In this document: one piece after another, positions 56,896 to 64,000 of the stretch | Numbering within the stretch: the first letter of the stretch is position 1 | Layout of the letters: every line of letters begins with the position of its first letter | Assembly (NCBI RefSeq): GCF_048773025.1 | Contig: NC_133543.1 | Coordinates: forward strand, 6,293,365 to 6,357,364 | Source: Camelus bactrianus | Taxonomy: Eukaryota; Chordata; Mammalia; Artiodactyla; Camelidae | Direction of reading: 5' to 3' | DNA length: 64,000 nt | Program-made: the position numbers and the translations under genes | Notes under the pieces: generated by a model | Told to the model about the DNA's origin: nothing | Databases searched by the model: none | Seen by the model: only the letters and a program-made list of their open reading frames with translations

Positions 56896-57625
56896 TTGTG
56901 GGACTATTCTTGGTAATTTTGTTTATCCATTCATTGAAGGATGGATATTGTTTGTAACCTTTGGCTACTCTGAATGATACTGCCATGAATATTGATGTGC
57001 AAGTGTTTGTGAGAATATGTTTTCATTCTGTTGGCTGTACAGTTGGCCCGCCATATCTGTAGTTTCCACTTCATGGATCCAGATGGCTGGTTGTAAAGGG
57101 ACTCGAACATCCTTGGATTATGGTATCCAGGGTGGGGGGTTCCTGAAACGAACCCCCCAAGGATACTGAGGGATGACTCTATATGTAGGAGTGGAATTGC
57201 TGAGCCATATATTTCTAACCTTTTGAGGAAACACCAGGCTTTTCCAAAGAAGCTGCACCATTGCTCCTTTCCAACGGCTGCATATTGAGGGTTCCCATTT
57301 CTCTGCCTCCTGACCGACACTTGTTATTGTCCATGTTTTGATTATAACCATCCTAGTGAGTGTAAAATCAGATATCATTTTGATTTTGATTTCGCAAGTG
57401 ATGCTGAGCATCTTTTCATATGCTTATTGGCCAATTGTGTATCTATTTAAATACTTGGCATATTTAAAAATTGGGTCGATTTTCTTTGTATTGGTCAGTT
57501 GTAAGCATTTGTTTTATATCCTGGATACTAGTCTCTTATTAGATATATGCTTTGCAAAATTTTTCTCCTATTCTGCAGATTGTCGTTTCACTTTAGTTTT
57601 TTTAAACATTAAAACAATTTCTTTC
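56896..57625 (-). mobile_element. Second, older L1 fragment, carrying a MITE
   Basis: Another L1 3' region begins anew: 'ccattcattgaaggatggatattg', 'gtaggagtggaattgctgagcc', 'tccaaagaagctgcaccattg' and 'gcttattggccaattgtg'. It repeats the same part of L1 as 55980-56370 at higher divergence, so it is a separate insertion. It is split by the Tigger-like element at 57040-57179. Confidence 0.8.
57040..57179. mobile_element. Tigger/MER2-like DNA transposon MITE, TA target site
   Basis: This 140-bp element starts CAGTTGGCCCGCCATATCTG and ends in the near-inverse GGATACTGAGGGATGACTC. It has the 'gacttgagcatcc…ggattatggtatcc' interior of MER2/Tigger relatives and is flanked by TA on each side (57038-57039 and 57180-57181). 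It is an internally deleted, non-autonomous element with no transposase. It interrupts the L1 fragment, which reads on across it. Confidence 0.85.
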
Positions 57626-57703
57626 TAGGGGAGGTAATTAGATTTATTCATTTTATTTTTCTTGCTAAGCACGCACTCTATCACTTGATATACACCCTTC
57701 CCC
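57626..57703 (-). mobile_element. Camelid tRNA-Ala SINE, copy 5 (internally deleted)
   Basis: 'ggggaggtaattagatttattcattttattttt' passes directly to 'cttgctaagcacgcactctatcacttgatatacacccttcccc'. It is the Vic-1 reverse complement lacking the stretch with the B box. It sits inside L1 sequence. Confidence 0.8.
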
Positions 57704-58550
57704 TTCATTTCACTTTCTTGATGATGTCCTTTGTAACAAATGGTTTTAATTTTGATGAAGTCAATTTTATCTTTCTTTTTTTTCACTTGTGCTCTTGGTA
57801 TTGTATCTAGGAAGCCATAGCATATCTTTGAACCACAAAGATTTAAACTATGTCTTCTTTTAGAAAGTTTATACATTTAGTTTTTACGTTTCCATCTGTG
57901 ATCCATTTTGAATTAATATTTTATTTGTTATATAAAATACGGGGGTCCAGATTCCAGTTTCATTCTTTGGCCTTCAGATACCCAGGTGTCTCTGCAACAT
58001 TTGTTGAATAGACTATTCTTTCAATGGAGTTTTGTTGGCACATTTCTGGAAAAATGACTGTAAATGTAAGTTTCCCCCCTGGATTTTTTATTGTTTCTCA
58101 TAGATTTATGCATCCAAACTTATGCCAGTACCATAATGACTTGAGTACTATAGATTTGTAGTAACCTTTGAGTGAGCCTTCAACTTTGCTCTTCTTTTTC
58201 AAGATTGTTTTGGCTGACCTGGGTCCCTTGCACTTCCATATGAATTTTGGCATCAGTTCTTCAATTATTGCAAAGAAGTCAGCTGGAATTTTGATAGGGA
58301 TTCCATTAAATTTGTAGATCACTTTCGGGAGTCTTAACATTTTTAACAATATTGTCTACCATTCCATGAACATGGGATGCCTTCCATATATGTAGATGTT
58401 TTAATTTTTTTTTTGGTGATACTTCAAAATGTTCAATGTGCAAATCTTGTAAAATTTTGTTAAATGTATCTCTCATTTTATTTTTAATGCTGTTGTAATT
58501 GGAAAGGCTGAGCTTCCTAAGGGTGGGACTATATATCAATTTATTTATTT
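57704..58550 (-). mobile_element. L1 ORF2 fragment(s)
   Basis: Reverse-complement L1 ORF2 text continues: 'gatgatgtcctttgtaac', 'gatccattttgaattaatat', 'gacttgagtactatagatttgtag', 'caagattgttttggctgacctggg', 'ggaattttgatagggattccattaaatttgtagatc'. The minus frames at 58098-58349 and 58306-58539 fall in it. It is degraded and non-functional. Confidence 0.85.
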
Positions 58551-59159
58551 CTAGGATTCCTACACAGCAAATACCCTAGATTTATATTTGCTACATAAAT
58601 CTATCCACAATTCTTCCCACCCCCGTGTCATAAGAAACCAAGACCCAGGTTAAGCTACCTGAACACTTATGTGGAAGTGAGAAGTGAGACCCTTGGGTGG
58701 GGCTTTGTGCAGATTATACTGAAAGCTTATTCATTATGGCTTCATCTTAATTTCTTTTAAACAATCCTTTCAGTGTATATAGTCAGATACATTAAGAAAA
58801 TGCCCTTTCGATGTGTGGAGGAGCTAAGACTATAATTTTCAAATAATTTCTAGTGAGAGTGTTGTACTTGAAACTAATTTGCATCAATTTCTGAAGATTT
58901 ATGTTTCAGGAGCTTTGACTATATAATACCTGTCTTTATTCAATAACTACAACTAAATGCTCAAACAACATGTAAGAGTTTGAGCAAACTGCCCCCGCCC
59001 TGTAGTGCTGGTTGGCTGCAGCTGTAACTGGAGTCAAGTCTTACCTATCCCAGTACGCTTGGGTGGATCTGCTCAAAGGGGTTCATCCAATAGTTTGTCG
59101 GTAGTCTTTTGGACAAAGCTATAAAGCATTGATTTAAGGTTGCTGGAATGGAATCTATT

Positions 59160-59300
59160 TTATTAATATTAAGTAAGCATATATTGAGTGCTTACTGTAT
59201 GTTGGGAATTGTCCCTAGCCTCACATGAATATTATTTCGCTTAAAACCTCTCATATTTCCTTGTTATTCACACTTTACAGATAAGGAGTCTGAGGATTAG
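59160..59300 (-). mobile_element. MIR SINE
   Basis: 'catatattgagtgcttactgtatgttgggaattgtccctagcctcacatg…cacactttacagataaggagtctgagg' is the reverse complement of MIR. Confidence 0.75.
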
Positions 59301-59744
59301 GTTTTCTCTCTTTTGGGGGGAGCTCATTATCAATGATGGGAAGTTGTAAGGAAAAAGATACTGATTCATCCAGAGAAAACATTTTTCTGAGAGTCAGCAC
59401 TGAAAAGGTTGATCATTGTTTGAGTAAGACGAGCCCCGGGTTGTACGGAGTCAGCATCCCTGTCCTGGACACGGCACGTGTAGCACTGCGTGGTGGGTGA
59501 GGCGGTGCGGCCGCGCAGGGAACGCGGATGCCGGGCCATTGGGCTGTGCTCAGGCCCGGTGGGGCTTTCTCCTAAGGGAAGTGGAACGTCATTGTCAGAA
59601 TTTAAGTAGGGGAGAGGGGTGCTCTCGTAGATCACTTTTGTCTTGTAGAATGCTTAGAAACATTTAGAAGGCTCGGCAGGAGGTGATGTGATAAGTCAGA
59701 GTAGGGTGGCTGTGAGGTGTAGCAGTGTTCAATATTCAAATGGT

Positions 59745-59945
59745 TTTCAGTCCCAGGTTTGTGGCTCAGTAGCCGTGTCACTTTGGATGACGCACTCAAG
59801 GAAGTGAAACAATTTATCTTATTACTTGAAGCAGTGATATACCGACTTCCCAGGACTTCTGTGGAGATCCAGTGAGATAACGTGTGCACAATGTGCAGCG
59901 TGGTCACCAGCACAGAGTCAGTGCTGAGGGAGTGCCAGTGAGAAC
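59745..59945 (+). mobile_element. MIR SINE
   Basis: 'cagtcccaggtttgtggctcagtagccgtgtcactttgg…gatccagtgagataacgtgtgcacaatgtgcagcgtggtcaccagcacagagtcagtgctg' follows the sense MIR. Confidence 0.7.
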
Positions 59946-60543
59946 TTTGTAGGTGAGGTGTGGATGGTGTGACTCGTTGACTGAGGAAATTGGGCCCTGA
60001 AGGAGGGGTCCAGTCACATCTGTGAGTGATGGGACTGAGCTGGGAGAGGCAGAGGGTGGAGTTGGAGGTGCCCTTGAAACATCTAAGTGCAGTGCCACAA
60101 TCACAGAGGAGGTCTAGGCCCGGGCTGTGCATTTTCCTATAATCTCAATCACTGAGGACGCCAAGGTATTGATCATTGAACGTGAAGACATACTTACAGG
60201 ACAAGTGAATAGTAGTATCATCTCTGTCATCAAAGCTCACGTCTCTTTATTCATCACTCACTTTGCTAATTGGGTACTTACAGAGCTCAATTCACCATCC
60301 TCACCTGGGCTCAGGCTCCACAGAAAAGATCTTGTGAGTCTCCCTCTTTTCCAGAAGAAAACACATTTAGCTGGTAGACTTCTCTACTTCGCCAGACTTA
60401 GAATTTTAGTTTGTTGATTTAATTCTGTTTTCTGTTGGCCGTCTCCTGACAGGAGAGACATTTTACCTCATGGTCAGGTTTCAATTAGCTGTTACTGAGA
60501 ACTGCTGATCTGATCCATAGTGTATTTTTTCTATTAACTTTGT

Positions 60544-62156
60544 AGAGTACTTATCACTTTTCTGTCTTTTCCCTTTAATTTTGTTTCCTCTTCAATGTTC
60601 TATCCTATTTGGGGCCTTATTTTATTTTTTAATTCAAAAATGTCTGTTAGCAGTTAAGAAAACAAAAGCAAATAAAAAATGCACATGATAGCTAGATTTA
60701 GAATATATCTAGTGTGTTTTCTGTCTTGGCAATGGAGGGTTCTAGAAACTCTTGAAAACCTTCATTACATAAGTTCCTTAAAATGCTGATTAAGAAATAA
60801 GACCTTCCTTCCTCATCTTTCAAGCTGCACAGCTAATTGTCAAGAAAGTGAGGGGAAATCCTCAGAAGCCAAGTCAACCAGAAAGCAGGGATTCTGGGAG
60901 ATACACGAGCCTTAGAAGCCCTGGGGGCCAGTTGGCTCCTGAACTGAGTTTCAGTTGCCTTGGCAGGAGGGCAGGAGGTGAGCCCCAGGCCTCTCACACT
61001 GGGGGTTGGATGGCTGTTCTTATGTAAGGCCAAGCACACCCTGAGAATCCTGCTTTATAAAAGGGTGAATTAGAAAGAAAAGTAAAAAAGCATTCCTCAA
61101 GACAAGGAAGTAAGGAAAGTCAATTTTTTTGGAAGCGGGGAAAAATAACATATCCAATGTAAGTATTTAGTTTAAATCTGTTCTGGCATGAGAGTGACAA
61201 CAAACTCCTGGCAGAAAATCACAGCTCCTCCCGGAAAGAGAAGTTGTGTTTTGAATGAATCAGTGGGCAGCCATTCCGAAAAAGGTCTCCAGAGTCTTCT
61301 GGATCAAGATACTGGACCCAAACACCTCCCTTCCATGGTCTCATTTAAATAACGAGAAAGGTTTTAAAGGAAAGAAGCCATAATCATAGTTCTATTTATT
61401 GACATTAATATATGCTAGGAATTCAGAGGTGACTATGGAGTTGTCACCTCTTTTATGGACCTTACTTTCTATTTCACATAGTTGGGGTACTTGGTGGAGG
61501 GTGGTGTTAGTCTGTTGCAATTAGCCAGGACAGGAGATTAAGAAAGCAGTGAAGGGCGGGTGACATTTTTAGCTGAGGACAGTCCTGTTCAGTTGGTCTG
61601 TAATTGCAGGCTCGTTGAGTTGTCACTGGAGGGAATTGATCTTATGGAGTTTGGACTTAACTCAGGCCTCTTCAGAATGGACAAGTGAACCTGGAGAAAG
61701 ACAGTCAAATCTGTGCAGACATTAAAGTCCACGTGAACGTGCTGTATCCCTGAGCCAAAGATAGGACAAGTAGGCAGCACTTCTTGAGGACAGAGGAGTG
61801 GTTTTTAAGGTTCTCCAAGAATGAAGCCCAGGGAACCGGGATGGCCAGTTGTCAAACTGTGACGTTGCTCTTTGGATGGTGTACCCACCGAGGTTATTGG
61901 CCGTTTATAGGTTTCCATTTCTCTTTAATGCATGACAGGTGATGAGGACGTGGGCATACACTTTTGACACCTTGTCGAAGTGACTGGGTACCTGCCTAGA
62001 AGGGCGGGCACAGCTACGGCTGCGCCATACATCTTGCCGCCCATCCCGTTCCCTGGCTCCGTGATCACGGCAGAGTGGTTCCTTGATGACCTGTCCGTCT
62101 CCTCTGTGACATCGTAACCCAACAAAATACCGGAGCGTATTAGCTTGGCTTTGTTC
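60544..62156 (+). repeat. Right copy of the ~2 kb direct repeat (DR2)
   Basis: It aligns with 1-1991 in the same orientation over its full length. It lacks the solo LTR (single ACTATG at 61432-61437) and a short piece after 61468. It lies in the intron between pseudogene exons 6 and 7. Beyond about 62156 homology ends; the left copy there runs into an LTR fragment. It has no coding content I can support. Confidence 0.9.
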
Positions 62157-63887
62157 TTTTCCATCCTTCCCTTCAAATGATGATGACTGATAATGGACCC
62201 AGTTACGTTTGCAGATGATTTACACGTAGTGCTGTCAGTACAAACCTTGTTATCCCCACTGTGTGATCTAGAGAAGAAAGTTACATTCTTTCCAAATTGT
62301 TTTGATGCACTTATGTGGGAAAATGATGTACGTTTGAATATGTATTTCCTCTCTGAATCATCATGGCTACAGATGAATATTTGTAGACATGGAATGAGTT
62401 TACTGTGTTTGAACTGTATGGTCCCCTAAATTCTCCCCAGCTTTTTAAAGTCATCACTGGAGTGCTACCTCCACAGTGTCCCAAAGCATCCACCACTGCC
62501 TGTTCTTCGGACACTGTGAGTTTCCAAGTTGGAGAAGGCTGCTGGCTGTTGAGGCATTCTCTGGCACATCTCTGGCTGGTTGATGTGAGCTTAGCACACA
62601 AGACTTGGCAGACAGTATCTAACCATGGTCACGTCCATTTCTGGAACACTCATGGAGGATTTTACACCTATGCTAGTGGCATACGTTATTTCTTTTAGAT
62701 TTCAAAACAATCATAATTAGATTTTATCACCTGTATTAATAAGGAAACTGTCAAAGCGAGTGATGTGCAGACTTTGGACTGGAACACGGGTCTTTCTGAT
62801 CCCTATCTCTGTTCCCTCCCCAGCCTATCCTTCCAAATGTCCAGGAGACTCTTCCTCAGTCTTGAGTTTCCTTCTGATGTTACCACTGTCTTTGTTTCTG
62901 GAGAGGAAAACAAGTCTAAACTTACTTTCCAGTTGGAAATGGAATGGAGAGTTAACGTTGGAAGCCGGGAGAGTCTGTCCTGTGATGAAGCGGTCTCTGA
63001 GCCACTTCCATGGGGACGTCACGTCACTGTCTGGGCCCCTTGCACAGCCTGTGCACAGGTGATAAGCCAGATGTGCTGAGCAGTCCTACCGGACAGGGAA
63101 GTGCATTGGAAATGAGTTTGGGTATTTGGTTTCATTACATATGTTCCTGAGGGCCTTGGCCTGGCACTTCAAATGGGACCACTCCCTGTCCCACAGACTC
63201 GTGCTCTGGGCCCGTGCAGACTTAAAGTGGCCTCAGCCTGAGGCTCAGGGCCCGTGGTGATGAGGAGCATTTTAGTCCAGTGTCTGCCGGAGGCTCTGAC
63301 ACTTCTGGGCCATGGGAATTTGTCCAGGATGATAATAAATCCTCCCCGAGATTCAGATTTCCTTGCCTGTGAGCCGGGGTAGTAATAGTTTCTGAAATGA
63401 TTGTAATGATTCAGTAATGGGCACAGCGTGTGCTGGCAGGTAGCTGATGTTTAAGGAGCAGAAGTCGCAGTCACTCTGTCAGCCTCTCACTGTGTGCTCT
63501 GTGCTTTGAGAGGTTGTGTGTTTGGTGAAAGTCCCGCCCAAACCCTAGGGTGTAGATGAACTGTTGTTCCTTTACTTTCCCGTCCTTTTCCTCTTTCCCT
63601 TCTCTATGTCCCATGTTTAGGTAGCAGATTCCACTGTTTCAGGGAATATGGAACTTTCTAGTAAAAGGAGAGGCGGAACGCGGAAAGGTGGGGCCCAGAG
63701 GGGGTCTGGAGCATCTGCACAGCGCTGCTTCCCTGCATTTCTGCATCCGGTCCCATCAGTGCATGAAGTCAGCCTTCCTCTTCCTTCCTGTGTCGTTGGG
63801 CCTCTGTTTTAAGGGAAAATTTTTACGGGTCTTTTTTCCATTACATGTTTCGTTCAGATGCTTGTTGCTTTTCTCCCTGTGCTTCAG
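62157..63887 (+). other. Intronic stretch between DR2 and exon 7
   Basis: Non-coding, with one MIR fragment near 63360. Short frames on both strands (for example 62405-62698 and 62765-63079) match no family I know. Confidence 0.6.
63355..63475 (+). mobile_element. MIR SINE fragment
   Basis: 'cagatttccttgcctgtgagccggggtagtaatagtttctgaaatgattgtaatgattcagtaatgggcacagcg' resembles the sense MIR core. Confidence 0.6.
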
Positions 63888-64000
63888 CATTCCTAGGAGA
63901 GAATTCAGCAGTGCAGCATCCTCTCCGAGCTCTATGAGTTGATCGGCTTCCACCGCTAGTCCGCCTTCTTCAAGCGGGTGGCCCCCGTGCAGCGCGCGGC
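63888..64000 (+). pseudogene. TRAPPC9: TRAPPC9 pseudogene, exon 7 (runs off the window)
   Basis: After an acceptor (CCCTGTGCTTCAG) the segment gives [15 protein letters not shown], a stop, and SAFFKRVAPVQ. Human has [20 protein letters not shown] and FKRVAAMQ. The lysine of HRKS is TAG. The start of the exon, human LSEEEKIQ, has lost two single bases and reads through CCTAGGAGAGAATTCAGCAG. From [13 protein letters not shown] onward similarity is very high, so decay is uneven across exons. The exon is cut by the window edge, so the donor and the rest of the gene lie to the right. Confidence 0.92.

Larger units (their letters stand above)
58551..60543 (+). other. Intronic stretch before DR2
   Basis: Apart from MIR fragments near 59160 and 59745 I see nothing nameable. 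A slightly CpG-enriched patch at 59430-59580 has no other promoter features. The 166-residue minus-strand frame at 59632-60132 overlaps a MIR and resembles no protein I know. Confidence 0.6.

Noticed and set aside
59632-60132. 166-residue minus-strand frame
   Set aside because: It overlaps a MIR, has no recognisable domain, and its Ser/Thr/His-rich composition is what random frames in such DNA give.
1-62156. The two 2 kb direct repeats as LTRs of one giant element
   Set aside because: They are 58 kb apart, lack TG…CA ends and target duplications, and the interior is ordinary genomic DNA with TRAPPC9-like exons.
1-64000. CRISPR array, bacterial operon or integrated defence system
   Set aside because: No regularly spaced short repeats, no prokaryotic gene density or ribosome-binding sites; everything points to a mammalian nuclear genome.

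Overview
The window is vertebrate nuclear DNA from a placental mammal, most probably a camelid (camel, llama or alpaca). It has spliced exons with GT/AG borders, a CpG island, LINE-1 tails of the artiodactyl type, MIR and L2 fossils, several endogenous retrovirus relics, and five copies of a tRNA-Ala-derived SINE whose body matches the camelid Vic-1 type. There is no bacterial-style coding, no CRISPR array, no functional tRNA or rRNA gene, and almost all open frames are short and meaningless.

The one recognisable host gene is TRAPPC9 (NIBP, a TRAPP II vesicle-tethering subunit), running left to right. A CpG island with a palindromic NRF-1 site (about 3950-4720) ends in a consensus splice donor and looks like promoter plus non-coding exon 1. 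Five coding segments follow in the correct order: the ATG exon (8265-8836), exon 3 (about 17111-17230), and exons here numbered 5 (33330-33450), 6 (40195-40317) and 7 (63888 to beyond the window). Introns are retained and nearly all splice dinucleotides are intact. The reading frame is destroyed by stops and frameshifting deletions, and I could not find exon 4. This is an unprocessed (duplicated or otherwise lost) TRAPPC9 pseudogene that still carries a promoter-like CpG island.

Layout. 1-1991 is one copy of a roughly 2 kb direct repeat; its partner is at about 60544-62156, so the two copies bracket the promoter and exons 1-6. The left copy alone carries a 367-bp solo LTR with a 6-bp target duplication, and the right copy shows the empty site. 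1993-3300 holds fragments of a class I LTR family, and a related full-length LTR lies inverted at 38495-39034. 3950-4720 is the CpG island. 4.7-40 kb is intronic DNA with scattered L1, MIR, L2 and SINE relics. 43592-50732 is a 7.1-kb endogenous retrovirus on the minus strand with both LTRs, inside the intron between exons 6 and 7. 53.1-54.2 kb has two more LTRs. 55.2-58.55 kb is a block of nested minus-strand L1 with a Tigger/MER2-like MITE inside it. The last 113 bases are the start of pseudogene exon 7.

I found no new enzymatic or defence system. The points most worth a second look are the decayed TRAPPC9 copy with its preserved CpG island, the flanking 2 kb repeats with a filled/empty LTR site, and the 54-bp tandem array inside the provirus. 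Comparisons with human TRAPPC9 use the protein sequence as I remember it; no search was run.
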